Below, piece after piece: positions 27,020 to 37,686 of a DNA stretch of 64,000 bases. A program made the translations under genes and the position numbers. Below the pieces are notes generated by a model that ran no database searches, was not told where the DNA came from, and saw only the letters and a program-made list of their open reading frames with translations. Position 1 is the stretch's first letter. Each line of letters opens with the position of its first letter. Origin of the DNA: Pseudochrobactrum saccharolyticum (GTDB taxonomy: Bacteria > Pseudomonadota > Alphaproteobacteria > Rhizobiales > Rhizobiaceae); contig NZ_VZPG01000001.1 in assembly GCF_008801715.1 (NCBI RefSeq), forward strand, positions 1,178,001 through 1,242,000, read 5' to 3'.

Positions 27020-28633
27020 ATGGCAGTCAGTGCAAACAGGCTAGAGCTTCTTCAGATCGCTGATGCGGTTGCGCGCGAAAAATCCATTGACCGCGAGATC
27101 GTGATTGCAGCGATGGCCGATGCCATTCAGAAAGCTGCCCGCTCCCGTTATGGTCTGGAAACCAATATCCGCGCGGATATCAATTCCAAGAGCGGTGAAA
27201 TCAAGCTGCAGCGCCTGCTTGAAGTGGTTGAAACTGTAGAAGATTACGCCACACAGATCGCTCTGGAATCCGCACGTGAACGCAATCCGGATGCACAAGT
27301 AGGCGATTTCCTTGCCGACCAGCTGCCGCCAATGGATTTCGGCCGTATTGCTGCCCAGTCCGCCAAACAGGTAATCGTACAGAAAGTGCGTGAAGCCGAG
27401 CGTGACCGCCAGTATGACGAATTCAAAGACCGTCTGGGTGAAATCATCAATGGTACTGTCAAGCGCGTTGAATATGGCAATGTGGTTGTTGATCTCGGCC
27501 GCGGTGAAGCCATTGTCCGCCGTGACGAACTGATCCCACGTGAAGCATTCCGCTACGGCGACCGCATCCGCGCTTATGTCTATGATGTCCGTCGCGAACA
27601 GCGCGGCCCGCAGGTTTTCCTGTCGCGTACCCATCCGCAGTTCATGGCGAAACTCTTCACCATGGAAGTGCCGGAAATCTACGACGGCATTATTGAAATC
27701 AAATCGGTTGCCCGTGATCCGGGTTCACGCGCCAAAATGGCCGTTGTGTCCCGTGACAGCTCGATTGATCCTGTCGGTGCCTGCGTTGGTATGCGCGGTT
27801 CCCGCGTTCAGGCCGTTGTCGGCGAATTGCAGGGCGAAAAGATCGACATTATTCCTTGGTCACCGGATGCAGCGACTTTCATCGTTAACGCCTTGCAGCC
27901 AGCGGAAGTGGCCAAGGTTGTTCTGGATGAAGATGCAGAACGTATCGAAGTTGTTGTGCCTGACGATCAGCTGTCGCTGGCCATCGGCCGTCGCGGTCAG
28001 AATGTACGCCTTGCCTCGCAGCTGACCGGCTGGGACATCGATATTATGACGGAAAACGAAGAATCCGAACGCCGCCAGAAAGAATTCACAGAACGCTCTG
28101 CTTTGTTCATGGAAGCGCTGAATGTGGATGAAATGGTTGGTCAGGTTCTAGCTTCCGAAGGTTTCGGTTCGGTTGAAGAAATCGCCTATGTCGAAAGCGA
28201 CGAAATCGCTTCGATCGATGGTTTCGATGCTGATACTGCTGCTGAAATTCAGGATCGTGCGAAAGAATATCTGGATCGTCTCGAAAGCGATCTGAATGAC
28301 CGTCGTCTCGAACTGGGCGTCAGCGACGAACTGCGCGATGTACCGGGTCTGACCAGTGCAATGCTTGTTGCAGTCGGTGAAGACGGCGTGAAGACCATGG
28401 ATGATTTTGCCGGTTATGCGGTGGATGATCTCGTGGGCTGGCGCGAGCGTAAAGACGGCGAAACTGTTACTCATGCCGGTGTTCTGACACCGTTTGAAGT
28501 TTCCCGCACAGACGCAGAGCAGATGGTTCTCGCAGCCCGCCTTAAAGCAGGCTGGATTACAGAAGATCAGCTGGAAGAAGCTGCCAATGAGCTGGCTTCG
28601 ACAAGCGATGATGAAGAGCAGGCAGATGCTTAA
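27020..28633 (+). CDS. nusA: transcription termination/antitermination factor NusA
   Basis: A 537-residue RNA polymerase-binding factor. The N-terminal domain (1-130) is followed by S1 (about 135-200, IINGTVKRVEYGNVVVDLGRGEA), two KH domains (about 230-345, including GACVGMRGSRVQAVVGEL and LAIGRRGQNVRLAS) and two acidic helix-hairpin-helix repeats (about 365-510). It controls pausing, termination and antitermination. AAGGAGAG precedes the ATG. It lies about 107 bases after rimP. Confidence 0.96.
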   Translation: MAVSANRLELLQIADAVAREKSIDREIVIAAMADAIQKAARSRYGLETNIRADINSKSGEIKLQRLLEVVETVEDYATQIALESARERNPDAQVGDFLADQLPPMDFGRIAAQSAKQVIVQKVREAERDRQYDEFKDRLGEIINGTVKRVEYGNVVVDLGRGEAIVRRDELIPREAFRYGDRIRAYVYDVRREQRGPQVFLSRTHPQFMAKLFTMEVPEIYDGIIEIKSVARDPGSRAKMAVVSRDSSIDPVGACVGMRGSRVQAVVGELQGEKIDIIPWSPDAATFIVNALQPAEVAKVVLDEDAERIEVVVPDDQLSLAIGRRGQNVRLASQLTGWDIDIMTENEESERRQKEFTERSALFMEALNVDEMVGQVLASEGFGSVEEIAYVESDEIASIDGFDADTAAEIQDRAKEYLDRLESDLNDRRLELGVSDELRDVPGLTSAMLVAVGEDGVKTMDDFAGYAVDDLVGWRERKDGETVTHAGVLTPFEVSRTDAEQMVLAARLKAGWITEDQLEEAANELASTSDDEEQADA

Positions 28634-28695
28634 TCAGCATCTTGCAACTGCCGCTCGCGCGGGCGGATTTTGATGTCCGCGCATCGGCATCTACA

Positions 28696-28739
28696 GCAAT
28701 TTCAGGAAAAGTGGAAACCGGTTTTCCGTCCGAAATTGC
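28696..28739. repeat. palindromic intergenic repeat, family B, copy 1
   Basis: A 44-bp block with ends GCAATTTC and GAAATTGC and core AGGAAAAGTGGAAACCGG. It matches 38843-38886 closely, with paired changes in the arms. Similar elements are common between genes in this order. It lies between nusA and ylxR. Confidence 0.85.
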
Positions 28740-28926
28740 GTCATAAAAACGGAAATAATGCCTGTGTCAGCTTTTTTGATACAGGCCTGTTTTCCGACAA
28801 ACTGCATACAGCCGGAACCGCTCGGTTTACGGCTGTCTTGCGCACACATATTGCAGGGCTTCTTGCCCTTGCACTCATATTAAAGTAGAAAACAGTTCCT
28901 CTCCACCGGCGCTGTTTTCGAGCGAA

Positions 28927-29592
28927 GTGGAGTTCTGGTTGAAACCGGATAAAAACGACAGGACCTGTATTGTTACGCGCGAGAGCGGCCCGGCTGTAGA
29001 TCTCATCCGGTTTGTGGCTGCACCCGACGGTAGTGTTGTACCGGATCTGAAGCGCAATTTACCCGGACGCGGATGCTGGATTAAAGCAGAACGGCATATT
29101 GTTGATGAAGCGGTTAAACGCAAACTGCTGCCCCGCGCACTGAAAACGCAAGTTTCGGTGCCGGCGGATTTAGGCTCTCTGGTCGACAGGCTATTGACAA
29201 AATCCGCGCTGGGCAGTCTAGCACTGGCCAGAAAGTCCGGTGCTGTGGTGACAGGATCGGCGAAAGTTGATTCTGCTGTGCGTACCGGCCGCGTTACAAT
29301 GGTGCTTCATGCGACAACAGCGGCTCCCGACGGCATCCGAAAGCTGGATCAGGCGCGTCATGCGAGGAAGATGGCAACCGGAGCAGATATTAAAGCCTAT
29401 TCCCTTTTTACAGGGGATGAAATGGATTTGGCATTTGGCGGCGGAAATGTAATACATGCCGCCGTGATTGAAGGAACGGCAGCAACCGGGTTCGTCACGC
29501 GGGCGCTTCAGCTGCATAAATATCGCGGCGAGAGCGCAGCGAACTTGGAAAATCTGGCAGCCACTGCTGCGAAGGAAACGGAATCAGAATGA
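28927..29592 (+). CDS. YlxR-family RNA-binding protein (with L7Ae-like domain)
   Basis: A 221-residue protein. The N-terminal YlxR/DUF448 domain (about 8-85) shows [20 protein letters not shown] and LPGRGCWI; a second domain (about 90-185) is like ribosomal L7Ae. It lies between nusA and infB as in most bacteria and is thought to bind RNA or nucleoid. The GTG at 28927 is the likely start, with a TTG at 28939 as an alternative; neither has a strong ribosome site. The stop overlaps the infB start by four bases (ATGA). Confidence 0.85.
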   Translation: MEFWLKPDKNDRTCIVTRESGPAVDLIRFVAAPDGSVVPDLKRNLPGRGCWIKAERHIVDEAVKRKLLPRALKTQVSVPADLGSLVDRLLTKSALGSLALARKSGAVVTGSAKVDSAVRTGRVTMVLHATTAAPDGIRKLDQARHARKMATGADIKAYSLFTGDEMDLAFGGGNVIHAAVIEGTAATGFVTRALQLHKYRGESAANLENLAATAAKETESE

Positions 29593-32500
29593 GCGACAGT
29601 AATTCAAACGACGACAAGACGCTGAGCGTCGACACAAAAAAGACGCTGACCATCAAGCGGCCAGGAGTCGAACAGAGCACTGTACGGCAAAATTTCAGCC
29701 ACGGACGCAGCAAGTCGGTTGTTGTTGAGACGAAAAAACGTAAGTTTACCCGTCCTGACGAAAAACCTGAAGCTGCAGCCGCTCCGGCTCCTGTTCAGCC
29801 AGTTGCACCGGCTCCGACACCGGCACAAGCTGCTCCTGCTCCGGTTGCTGAAAAGCCGGCCGTGATTGCAGATGCGCCTAAGCCTGCACCTGTTACAGAA
29901 ACTGCTGCGCCTGTTGCAAAAACAGAAAGCGCACCGGTTGCTCCGCAGGCTGCCAAGCCTGTTGAAGCCGCAGTTGCAAAACCTGTTGCACCTAAACCTG
30001 CAGCGCCTGCTGCTGCCCGTCCGGCAGCACCGGCTGCTACAACCCGTCCGGGTGCCCCTGCGGGCAATCGTCCGGCCGGTGGTGGCTATAACAAGCCGCA
30101 GGGTTCCCGTCCGGGTGGCCGCAATGAACAGCGCAACCGTTCCAATGACCGTCCGGGCATGGTGTTGAACACCCTGTCCTCTTCGGAAATGGATGCACGT
30201 CGCCGCGCCCTTCAGGATGCGGTAATCCGTGATGCGGAAGACCGCAAACGCGCAGAAGCAGAAGCTATCCGCCGCGCGGAAGAAGAAAAGCGCCGTGAAA
30301 TCGAGCGTCTGGAATCTGAGCGCCGTCAGGCTGAAGAAGATGCACGCCGCAAGGCAGAAGCTGAAGCCAAGGCTAAAGCTGAAGCTGAAGCACGCAAGCG
30401 CGAACCGGCTGCACCTGTGCGTCCTGCTACTGCACGTCCAAGCGGCGATCGTCCTTCGGGTGATCGCTCTGGCGGCCAGAACCGTGGCCCTGCTGGTCAG
30501 AACCGTCCAAATCAGGGCGGCTACAACCGCACCGGCGGCGCACCTGCCCCGCGCGATATTAATGCTGAAGCACCGCTGGCCGACAAAAAGCCGACCCAGC
30601 AGGTTCTGAACCGCAAGCCGCAGAATGATGATGATGATGATCGTCGTGGTGGTGCAGGCGTACGTCGTAACGTACCTGCGAAGCCGGAAGTGCGCGCTAC
30701 AAAGCCGACCAAGGCTGAAGAAGATCGCCGTCGCGGCAAACTGACCCTGAACAGCAATCTGGAAGACGAAGGCCGTTCGCGTTCGCTTTCGGCTATGCGT
30801 CGCCGTCAAGAAAAGTTCAAGCGCTCGCAGATGCAGGAAGTCCGTGAAAAGATCTCCCGTGAAGTGACTATTCCTGAAACCATTACCATTCAGGAACTGG
30901 CACAGCGTATGACGGAACGTGCCGTTGATATCATCAAATACCTGATGAAACAGGGTCAGATGATGAAGCCGGGCGATGTGATCGATTCCGATCTGGCACA
31001 GCTGATCGCGGAAGAATTCGGCCATACCGTTAAACGCGTTGCGGAATCTGACGTTGAAGAAGGTATCTTCAACGTGGAAGACAATCTCAGCGCAATGCTG
31101 CCGCGTCCGCCGGTTGTTACCATTATGGGTCACGTTGACCATGGTAAGACCTCGCTGCTCGATGCAATTCGTCAGGCAAATGTGGTCTCGGGTGAAGCCG
31201 GTGGTATTACCCAGCATATTGGTGCTTATCAGGTTGAACAGAACGGCCAGAAAATCACCTTTATCGATACGCCTGGTCACGCCGCCTTTACGCAGATGCG
31301 TGCCCGTGGTGCGCAGGCAACGGATATCGCCATTCTGGTAGTTGCCGCTGATGACAGCGTGATGCCGCAGACGATTGAATCGATCAACCACGCCAAAGCG
31401 GCCGGTGTTCCGATCATCGTGGCGATCAACAAGATCGATAAGCCGACCGCTGATCCGCAAAAAGTACGCAATGCCCTGCTGCAGCACGATGTGTTTGTGG
31501 AAACCATGGGCGGTGAAGTGCTTGATGTGGAAGTTTCTGCCAAGAACAAAATCAACCTCGACAAGCTGCTTGAAGCCGTTCTGTTGCAGGCTGAAATTCT
31601 TGATCTTAAAGCCGATCCTGAGCGTACAGCTGAAGGTGTGGTTATTGAAGCTCAGCTTGACCGCGGTCGCGGTGCGGTTGCAACCGTTCTGGTTCAGAAA
31701 GGTACATTGCATCCGGGCGAGATCATCATCGCCGGCAGTGCATGGGGTCGCGTTCGCGCCCTCGTCAATGACCATGGCGACCATGTGAAAGAAGCATCCC
31801 CTGCAATGCCGGTGGAAATTCTCGGTCTGTCCGGCACGCCGCAGGCTGGTGACCGCTTTGCGGTTGTTGCCAACGAAGCGAAAGCCCGTGAAATTTCTGA
31901 ATACCGTCAGCGTCTTGCCCGCGATAAGGCCGTTGCCCGTCAGGCAGGCTCGCGCGGTTCTCTTGAGCAGATGATGTCTAATCTGCAGTCGAGCGGTCTC
32001 AAAGAGTTCCCGCTGGTTATCAAGGGTGACGTGCAGGGTTCGGTTGAAGCGATTATCGCTTCGCTCGACAAGCTCGGCACTGATGAAGTTCGCGCACGTA
32101 TCGTTCATTCGGGTGCCGGTGGTATCACAGAGAGCGATATCTCGCTGGCTGAAGCATCCAATGCTGCCATCATCGGCTTCAACGTCCGCGCCAATAAACA
32201 GGCCCGTGATGCAGCCGAACAGCAGGGTATCGAAATCCGCTACTACAACATCATCTATGATCTGATTGATGATGTGAAAGCAGCGATGTCCGGTCTTCTG
32301 CCGCCAGAACGTCGTGAAACCTTCATCGGTAACGCTGAAATTCTCGAAGTCTTCAACATCACCAAAGTTGGTAAAGTTGCCGGTTGCCGTGTTGTTGACG
32401 GTAAAGTCGAGCGTGGCGCCGGTGTACGCCTTATCCGCGACAACGTGGTTATCCACGAAGGCAAGCTCAAGACACTCAAGCGCTTCAAGGACGAAGTTGC

Positions 32501-32612
32501 CGAAGTGCCGATGGGTCAGGAATGCGGTATGGCATTTGAAAACTACGAAGATGTACGCGCAGGCGACATCATCGAAGCGTTCCGCGTTGAGATGATCACG
32601 CGTACGCTGTAA
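29589..32612 (+). CDS. infB: translation initiation factor IF-2
   Basis: A 1007-residue GTPase that places initiator tRNA on the 30S subunit. It has a long low-complexity N-terminus: Ala/Pro-rich (about 55-180), then a charged Arg/Glu/Ala helix (about 200-275) and a Gly/Arg/Asn-rich linker (about 280-345). The IF2 N-domain follows near 430-480 and the G domain has GHVDHGKT at 514-521, DTPGHAAF and NKID. The C-terminal domains II-IV complete it. It is longer than E. coli IF-2 (890) because of the N-terminal repeats. It overlaps ylxR by four bases. Confidence 0.97.
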   Translation: MSDSNSNDDKTLSVDTKKTLTIKRPGVEQSTVRQNFSHGRSKSVVVETKKRKFTRPDEKPEAAAAPAPVQPVAPAPTPAQAAPAPVAEKPAVIADAPKPAPVTETAAPVAKTESAPVAPQAAKPVEAAVAKPVAPKPAAPAAARPAAPAATTRPGAPAGNRPAGGGYNKPQGSRPGGRNEQRNRSNDRPGMVLNTLSSSEMDARRRALQDAVIRDAEDRKRAEAEAIRRAEEEKRREIERLESERRQAEEDARRKAEAEAKAKAEAEARKREPAAPVRPATARPSGDRPSGDRSGGQNRGPAGQNRPNQGGYNRTGGAPAPRDINAEAPLADKKPTQQVLNRKPQNDDDDDRRGGAGVRRNVPAKPEVRATKPTKAEEDRRRGKLTLNSNLEDEGRSRSLSAMRRRQEKFKRSQMQEVREKISREVTIPETITIQELAQRMTERAVDIIKYLMKQGQMMKPGDVIDSDLAQLIAEEFGHTVKRVAESDVEEGIFNVEDNLSAMLPRPPVVTIMGHVDHGKTSLLDAIRQANVVSGEAGGITQHIGAYQVEQNGQKITFIDTPGHAAFTQMRARGAQATDIAILVVAADDSVMPQTIESINHAKAAGVPIIVAINKIDKPTADPQKVRNALLQHDVFVETMGGEVLDVEVSAKNKINLDKLLEAVLLQAEILDLKADPERTAEGVVIEAQLDRGRGAVATVLVQKGTLHPGEIIIAGSAWGRVRALVNDHGDHVKEASPAMPVEILGLSGTPQAGDRFAVVANEAKAREISEYRQRLARDKAVARQAGSRGSLEQMMSNLQSSGLKEFPLVIKGDVQGSVEAIIASLDKLGTDEVRARIVHSGAGGITESDISLAEASNAAIIGFNVRANKQARDAAEQQGIEIRYYNIIYDLIDDVKAAMSGLLPPERRETFIGNAEILEVFNITKVGKVAGCRVVDGKVERGAGVRLIRDNVVIHEGKLKTLKRFKDEVAEVPMGQECGMAFENYEDVRAGDIIEAFRVEMITRTL

Positions 32613-32619
32613 TCAGCAA

Positions 32620-32658
32620 AGCAGCGGCAGTTATCAGAACTGCCGCTGCTTCATTTCT
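32620..32658 (+). terminator. terminator-like hairpin after infB
   Basis: A perfect 13-bp stem (32620-32632 with 32638-32650) and a 5-base loop, followed by TCATTTCT. The weak T-run suggests partial termination before rbfA-truB. Confidence 0.65.
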
Positions 32659-32659
32659 C

Positions 32660-32734
32660 GGGCGGTTTACACTCATCTTCAGACATAGTGCCGCTCTGAA
32701 TTTTTAATTGGCCGCATTGTCATAATTGTCAGGC
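32660..32734. repeat. degenerate copy of the family A repeat
   Basis: GGCGGTTTAC, AGTGCCGCTCTGAATTTTTA and TTGGCCGCATTGTCAT align in order with the family A element at 21046-21130 (GCGGTTTACG, GCGCTCGCTCTAGATTCTTT, TTGGTCGCATTATCAC). It appears to be a decayed partial copy between infB and rbfA. Confidence 0.6.
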
Positions 32735-32839
32735 TGTATCAGTCTGGTTGTGAATAGGATGAAAGCCGCGCAGGCTTTTCCGCAATCATGCAATTTGTAC
32801 AGTTGCCGACCGATATTTGGCTCAGATTTTGGAGTCCCC

Positions 32840-33283
32840 ATGTCCCGTTTTTCTTCCACAGGACCATCACAGCGTCAGCTGCGCGTCGGCGAGCAGGTTC
32901 GTCATGCCGTGGCTCAGGTGCTGTCACGCGGCGAAATCCGTGACGATGTTCTGAATAATACCGTTGTTTCCATCACCGAAGTGCGTATGTCGCCTGACTT
33001 GAAAATTGCGACCTGCTTTATCAGCATCGTCGGCAATACAGATGTGCAGACTGTGATTAAAGCACTGGCAAATAATGCGAAATTTCTGCGTGGCCGCGTT
33101 GCGCCGCAACTGCGCCAGATGAAATATATGCCGGAATTCCGTTTCCGTCCGGATACCAGTTTCGACAATTTTGCCAAGATCGATGCCTTGCTGCGCTCAC
33201 CGGAAGTTGCGCGTGATCTGCAGCAGGATGACAGCGATGAATCCGACACAGAAACACATAAAGATAACGAGAATAACGGCTGA
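32840..33283 (+). CDS. rbfA: 30S ribosome-binding factor RbfA
   Basis: A 147-residue 16S rRNA processing and cold-adaptation factor with a KH-like fold: [17 protein letters not shown] near the start, [20 protein letters not shown] in the middle and [17 protein letters not shown] near the end, then an acidic tail. The ATG at 32840 has GGAG 5 bases upstream; the longer frame from 32726 adds residues unlike the family. The stop overlaps the truB start by one base (TGATG). Confidence 0.94.
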   Translation: MSRFSSTGPSQRQLRVGEQVRHAVAQVLSRGEIRDDVLNNTVVSITEVRMSPDLKIATCFISIVGNTDVQTVIKALANNAKFLRGRVAPQLRQMKYMPEFRFRPDTSFDNFAKIDALLRSPEVARDLQQDDSDESDTETHKDNENNG

Positions 33284-34257
33284 TGGCACGCAGAGGTAAG
33301 AAAAAAGGCCGTCCGGTTTCCGGATGGGTGATTTTTGACAAGCCGAAAGGCATGGGCTCAACCGAGGCCGTTTCCAAAATCAAATGGCTTTTCAGTGCTG
33401 AAAAGGCCGGTCATGCCGGTACGCTTGATCCGCTTGCCTCCGGCATGTTGCCGATTGCTCTGGGCGAAGCCACCAAAACCGTACCTTACGTGATGGACGG
33501 CACGAAAATCTATTCCTTCACCGTGACCTGGGGCGAAGAACGCTCCACGGATGATCTGGAAGGACCTGTCACCAAAACCTCTGATAAGCGTCCTACAGAA
33601 GACGATATTCTGGCGCTTTTGCCAAATTATATCGGTACTATTCAGCAGACCCCGCCGCAATTCTCCGCCATTAAAATTGACGGTGAACGTGCCTATGATC
33701 TGGCACGCGGTGGTGAAACAGTTGCTATTCCTTCCCGTGAAGTTGAAATTTTTCAGCTTGAGCTGGTGGAGATCAACGAATCCGGACAGGCCGTGTTTGA
33801 AGTTGAATGCGGTAAAGGCACTTATGTGCGCTCGCTCGCCCGCGATATGGGGCGTGATCTCGGCTGCCTCGGTCATATTGCGGAGCTGCGCCGTCTGGAA
33901 GTTGCACCTTTCAACGAAGATGACTTCGTGACGCTTGCAGAGCTTGAAGCCGCATGGCCGCCGCTGCCGCCGAAATCTGATGATGAAGATGCGGAACCTG
34001 CACCTGCAGCGCCTCGTGATTTCTCTGCCCTTGATGATTTTATCATTGATACCGGTGCAGCACTGGAAGATCTGGTACAGGTTGCCTTGTCCGACGATCA
34101 GGCTCACCGTGTGCGCATGGGCAATCCGGTTATCTTACGTGGCCGTGATGCACCATTGGAATCCGATGAGGTCTGCGCCAATCACAAAAACCGTTTGCTG
34201 GCTATCGGTTACATTGAACAAGGTATGTTCAAGCCGAAACGCGTTTTCACTTATTAA
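33283..34257 (+). CDS. truB: tRNA pseudouridine(55) synthase TruB
   Basis: A 324-residue pseudouridine synthase acting on U55 of the tRNA T-loop. The catalytic motif GTLDPLASG gives Asp49. Other marks are [33 protein letters not shown] and [12 protein letters not shown]. An acidic Pro/Ala-rich linker (about 228-248) precedes the C-terminal domain. It is coupled to rbfA by a one-base overlap and is the last gene of the operon; a 108-bp repeat starts two bases after its stop and a terminator follows. Confidence 0.96.
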   Translation: MARRGKKKGRPVSGWVIFDKPKGMGSTEAVSKIKWLFSAEKAGHAGTLDPLASGMLPIALGEATKTVPYVMDGTKIYSFTVTWGEERSTDDLEGPVTKTSDKRPTEDDILALLPNYIGTIQQTPPQFSAIKIDGERAYDLARGGETVAIPSREVEIFQLELVEINESGQAVFEVECGKGTYVRSLARDMGRDLGCLGHIAELRRLEVAPFNEDDFVTLAELEAAWPPLPPKSDDEDAEPAPAAPRDFSALDDFIIDTGAALEDLVQVALSDDQAHRVRMGNPVILRGRDAPLESDEVCANHKNRLLAIGYIEQGMFKPKRVFTY

Positions 34258-34258
34258 A

Positions 34259-34366
34259 CTAGAGCATTTCACAGTCAAGTTGGATCAACTTGACGTCGGG
34301 ATAATGCGACAAACTAAAGAATCTAGAGCGAGCACTGCGATTCAACATAAACGTAAACCGCTCTAG
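34259..34366 (+). repeat. 108-bp palindromic intergenic repeat, family A, copy 2
   Basis: Starts CTAGAGCATTTCACAG and ends AAACCGCTCTAG. Inner palindrome: GTCAAGTT-GGATC-AACTTGAC (34274-34294). It is in the opposite orientation to the copy at 21046-21153. Confidence 0.87.
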
Positions 34367-34391
34367 CGATTACAGCTTAGCGCATTTTATT

Positions 34392-34418
34392 AAAAAGCCT
34401 GCATTGCAGGCTTTTTTG
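34392..34418 (+). terminator. terminator after truB
   Basis: AAAAAGCCTGC (34392-34402) and GCAGGCTTTTT (34406-34416) form a perfect hairpin with an ATT loop. It ends the rimP-truB operon. Confidence 0.9.
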
Positions 34419-34580
34419 AAATGTGTCTGGAAATAAGCCACAGTTTCGATTATATGATCGTCAGGTTCCGTATAAGGCATTCGTCAATGCTGACTGTACA
34501 GAACTGAAGTAAACGGCCCCGGCTGGACGACATCTTGGCCACGGGCGACATTTCTCCTCTTAAACAAAAAGGACATTCCG
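34419..34580 (+). promoter_or_regulatory. rpsO promoter and leader region
   Basis: About 160 bases between the truB terminator and rpsO. It holds a GC-rich stretch with paired GGCC/GGCC and CCCCGG/CACGGG segments near 34517-34550 that could fold, and AAAAAGGACATTCCG as the rpsO ribosome site. S15 often regulates its own mRNA; whether this leader does so cannot be told by eye. Confidence 0.35.
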
Positions 34581-34850
34581 ATGTCGATTACTGCTGAACG
34601 CAAACAGGCTCTTATCAAAGAATATGCAACCAAAGAAGGCGATACCGGTTCTCCTGAAGTACAGGTAGCCGTTCTTTCGGAACGCATTTCCAACCTGACC
34701 GGTCACTTCAAAGGCCACAAGAATGACAACCATTCCCGTCGTGGTCTTCTGAAAATGGTTTCTCAGCGCCGCAACCTGCTCGACTACCTCAAAGGTGTTG
34801 ACGAAGCGCGCTATCAGAACCTGATCGGCCGTCTCGGCCTGCGCCGCTAA
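34581..34850 (+). CDS. rpsO: 30S ribosomal protein S15
   Basis: The standard 89-residue S15, which binds 16S rRNA helices 20-22 early in 30S assembly. Recognisable segments are [29 protein letters not shown], written here as two adjoining pieces, [11 protein letters not shown]-like ([10 protein letters not shown]) and LIGRLGLRR at the C-terminus. AAAAAGGA precedes the ATG. It is followed by a strong terminator and then pnp, the usual rpsO-pnp pairing. Confidence 0.97.
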   Translation: MSITAERKQALIKEYATKEGDTGSPEVQVAVLSERISNLTGHFKGHKNDNHSRRGLLKMVSQRRNLLDYLKGVDEARYQNLIGRLGLRR

Positions 34851-34858
34851 GCGCATCA

Positions 34859-34896
34859 TCCGGCGAAAACCTGTAACGGTTTTCGCCGGAATTTTT
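34859..34896 (+). terminator. terminator after rpsO
   Basis: A perfect 13-bp stem (TCCGGCGAAAACC 34859-34871 with 34878-34890), loop TGTAAC, then ATTTTTA. Confidence 0.92.
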
Positions 34897-35214
34897 ACCG
34901 GAGCAGGACTTTTCATTAAATCTCTCCGGCAACAGGGTATTTACGGCTCAACAGCCTGAAAACGCTCTGTATTATACAATAATGCATTCTCCGTGCGTGT
35001 AAGCGCCAAAACGGGAAAAATGCAGCAGGGCTTTAACAATACTGTCGTAAAAGCCCGATATGGAACTGTATTGAACAGGTTCCGCAGGCAGGATTGCAGG
35101 CAGCTCGTCCTTATCCGAGCTTCTTGTTGTCTTGCCCGCTCCCTGTTCCAAACCGGAATATTACATGCGCTGACATCAGCGCAGGACATAAATATTCCAA
35201 ACCAAGGACAAGAT
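34897..35214 (+). promoter_or_regulatory. pnp leader with several hairpins
   Basis: About 318 bases without a supported gene. Three hairpins are visible: GGGCTTT (35028-35034) with AAAGCCC (35050-35056); GGAACTG (35062-35068) with CAGGTTCC (35076-35083, one bulge); TGCGCTG (35166-35172) with CAGCGCA (35177-35183). In enteric bacteria the pnp leader is a target of RNase III and PNPase autoregulation; the same here is inference. Confidence 0.45.
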
Positions 35215-37356
35215 ATGTTCAACACTCATAAAGTTGAAATCGAATGGGGCGGCCGTCCGCTCATTCTCGAAACCGGCAAAGTCGCCCGTCAGGCAGACGG
35301 CGCGGTTATCGCCACTTACGGTGAAACAATGGTGCTGGCCACCGTCGTTTCGGCTAAAGAGCCAAAGCCGGGTCAGGACTTTTTTCCTCTGACTGTAAAC
35401 TATCAGGAAAAAGCCTATGCAGCCGGTCGTATTCCTGGCGGTTATTTCAAGCGTGAAGGTCGTCCGAGCGAAAACGAAACTCTGGTTTCCCGCCTGATCG
35501 ACCGTCCGATCCGCCCGCTGTTTGCTGACGGCTATAAGAACGACACACAGGTTGTAATCACCGTTATTCAGCACGATCTGGAAAACAATCCGGACGTATT
35601 GTCGATGGTTGCCGCTTCCGCTGCGCTCACTCTTTCCGGCGTACCTTTCATGGGGCCGATCGGTGGTTCGCGCGTTGGCTACATCAACGGCGAATATGTT
35701 CTGAACCCGCATCTCGACGAAATGGCTGAATCCAAACTGGATCTGGTTGTTGCCGGTACCAGCGATGCTGTTCTGATGGTTGAATCCGAAGCGCAGGAAC
35801 TTTCTGAAGAAGTCATGCTCGGCGCTGTTGTTTTCGGTCAGAAAGGCTTCCAGCCTGTGATCGATGCAATCATCAGCCTTGCTGAAGTTGCTGCAAAAGA
35901 ACCACGTGACTTCCAGCCGGAAGACCTGTCGGCTCCTGAAGCTGCAATGCTGGCAATCATTGAAGATGATCTGCGCGCAGCTTACAAAATCATCGACAAG
36001 CAGGCTCGTTATACCGCTGTTGATGCTGCCAAAGCTAAAGTTAAAGCGCACTTCCTGCCGGAAGATGCGGAAACAACCGAATATACTGCTGAGCAGATCG
36101 GTACTGTTTTCAAATCGCTGCAGGCGAAAATCGTTCGCTGGAACATTCTGGATACCGGCAGCCGCATCGACGGCCGCGATCTGGTAACCGTTCGTCAGAT
36201 CGTATCCGAAGTTGGCGTTCTGCCACGCACACACGGTTCGGCTCTGTTTACTCGCGGTGAAACACAGGCAATCGTTGTTGCAACACTGGGTACCGGTGAA
36301 GATGAACAGTTCATCGACACTCTGGCTGGCCTGCAGAAAGAATCCTTCCTGCTGCACTACAACTTCCCGCCATATTCCGTTGGTGAAACCGGTCGTATGG
36401 GCTCACCAGGCCGTCGTGAAATCGGTCACGGCAAACTGGCATGGCGCGCAATCCATCCGATGCTGCCTGCCAAAGAACAGTTCCCGTACACTCTGCGTGC
36501 AGTTTCTGAAATCACTGAATCCAACGGTTCGTCCTCCATGGCAACCGTATGCGGCACCTCGCTGGCGCTGATGGATGCCGGTGTACCTTTGACCCGTCCT
36601 GTAGCCGGCATTGCTATGGGTCTGATCAAAGAAGGTGACCGTTTTGCAGTTCTTTCCGATATCCTTGGTGACGAAGATCACCTCGGCGATATGGACTTCA
36701 AGGTAGCCGGTACTGAAAACGGTATCACTGCTCTGCAGATGGACATCAAGATCGACGGTATTACCGAAGAGATCATGAAAACCGCTCTGGAACAGGCTAA
36801 AGACGGCCGCGTTCATATTCTCGGTGAAATGGCGAAAGCACTGTCCGGCGCCCGCGCTGAACTCGGTGAATTTGCACCACGCATCGAAGTGATGAACATT
36901 CCGACCGACAAAATCCGTGATGTTATCGGTTCCGGCGGTAAAGTTATCCGCGAAATCGTTGAAAAGACCGGTGCCAAAATTAACATCGAAGATGACGGCA
37001 CAGTCAAAATTGCTTCTTCTTCCGCCAAGGAAATCGAAGCAGCGAAGAAATGGATCCACTCCATTGTTGCTGAACCGGAAATCGGCGAAATCTACGAAGG
37101 TACAGTTGTTAAAACTGCTGACTTCGGGGCATTCGTAAACTTCTTCGGCCCGCGCGATGGTCTGGTACATATCTCGCAGCTGGCTGCAGACCGCGTTGCC
37201 AAGACCACCGATGTGGTTAAGGAAGGCCAGAAGGTCTGGGTTAAACTGATGGGCTTTGATGAGCGCGGTAAAGTGCGCCTGTCGATGAAAGTCGTTGATC
37301 AGGAAACCGGCAAGGAAATCGTTGCCGAGAAGAAAGAAGAAACCGCAGCTGAATAA
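35215..37356 (+). CDS. pnp: polyribonucleotide nucleotidyltransferase PNPase
   Basis: A 713-residue phosphorolytic 3'-5' exoribonuclease, a core of the RNA degradosome. It has two RNase PH-like domains (about 10-220 and 310-545, the second with [23 protein letters not shown] in two pieces around residue 385), a KH domain (about 555-610, [15 protein letters not shown]) and an S1 domain (about 620-690, [19 protein letters not shown]). The frame runs upstream to 34993 through the hairpin-rich leader; the ATG at 35215 has AAGGACAAG before it and gives the normal length. Confidence 0.97.
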   Translation: MFNTHKVEIEWGGRPLILETGKVARQADGAVIATYGETMVLATVVSAKEPKPGQDFFPLTVNYQEKAYAAGRIPGGYFKREGRPSENETLVSRLIDRPIRPLFADGYKNDTQVVITVIQHDLENNPDVLSMVAASAALTLSGVPFMGPIGGSRVGYINGEYVLNPHLDEMAESKLDLVVAGTSDAVLMVESEAQELSEEVMLGAVVFGQKGFQPVIDAIISLAEVAAKEPRDFQPEDLSAPEAAMLAIIEDDLRAAYKIIDKQARYTAVDAAKAKVKAHFLPEDAETTEYTAEQIGTVFKSLQAKIVRWNILDTGSRIDGRDLVTVRQIVSEVGVLPRTHGSALFTRGETQAIVVATLGTGEDEQFIDTLAGLQKESFLLHYNFPPYSVGETGRMGSPGRREIGHGKLAWRAIHPMLPAKEQFPYTLRAVSEITESNGSSSMATVCGTSLALMDAGVPLTRPVAGIAMGLIKEGDRFAVLSDILGDEDHLGDMDFKVAGTENGITALQMDIKIDGITEEIMKTALEQAKDGRVHILGEMAKALSGARAELGEFAPRIEVMNIPTDKIRDVIGSGGKVIREIVEKTGAKINIEDDGTVKIASSSAKEIEAAKKWIHSIVAEPEIGEIYEGTVVKTADFGAFVNFFGPRDGLVHISQLAADRVAKTTDVVKEGQKVWVKLMGFDERGKVRLSMKVVDQETGKEIVAEKKEETAAE

Positions 37357-37373
37357 GCTGATTTCGAGTTTCA

Positions 37374-37405
37374 AAAAGCCCCGCATAGAAATATGCGGGG
37401 CTTTT
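37374..37405. terminator. terminator after pnp
   Basis: A perfect 14-bp stem (37374-37387 with 37392-37405), loop GAAA, A-rich on the left and T-rich on the right. It can serve pnp and the convergent small gene. Confidence 0.9.
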
Positions 37406-37452
37406 CATTTAAAGCATGCAGTAATTACAGTCTCAGTTCAGGAGTGCGTTGT

Positions 37453-37686
37453 TTAAACCGGCTCAGCCTGAGTCTCAGGTTTTATGCCCTTTTGCAGCCA
37501 AGCCTCCTGATGGGCACAATCGGTAATTGCCTGTGCCTCACTGACAGCCATAGTCAGCAAATAGGCAAAGAAACTCTGTTTGCTTTTATGGGCCTGTGAA
37601 ATCATCTCATTCAGTTGCAACAAGCGCGCCTGATGTTGTGGCAGACATGTTGCAAAACATTGCGGCTGACAACATTTACGCGCCAT
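37453..37686 (-). CDS. small cysteine-rich protein of unknown function
   Basis: I do not recognise this 77-residue protein. The N-terminus is basic and Cys-rich (MARKCCQPQCFATC: Cys 5, 6, 10, 14), followed by a helical amphipathic region (about 18-55) and one more Cys in ITDCAHQE. The Cys spacing could bind a metal. The start at 37686 is supported by GGGGAG about 8 bases upstream; an in-frame upstream start at 37716 is less likely. It is a single gene between pnp and the RsmC-like gene, convergent with pnp and divergent from rsmC-like. It may be genus-restricted. Confidence 0.55.
   Translation of the reverse strand: MARKCCQPQCFATCLPQHQARLLQLNEMISQAHKSKQSFFAYLLTMAVSEAQAITDCAHQEAWLQKGIKPETQAEPV

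Noticed and set aside
28670-28888. A 72-codon frame between nusA and ylxR
   Set aside because: It is built largely from a family B repeat and lacks a ribosome site.
29604-32456. A 950-codon open frame antisense to infB
   Set aside because: It mirrors the codon bias of infB, its translation is low-complexity Cys/Arg/Phe-rich without a recognisable domain, and it has no ribosome site. Other long antisense frames (12040-13113, 35176-36357, 36403-37386) are explained the same way.
34993-35214. A 74-codon N-terminal extension of PNPase
   Set aside because: It crosses the hairpin-rich leader and does not look like PNPase; the ATG at 35215 has a strong ribosome site.
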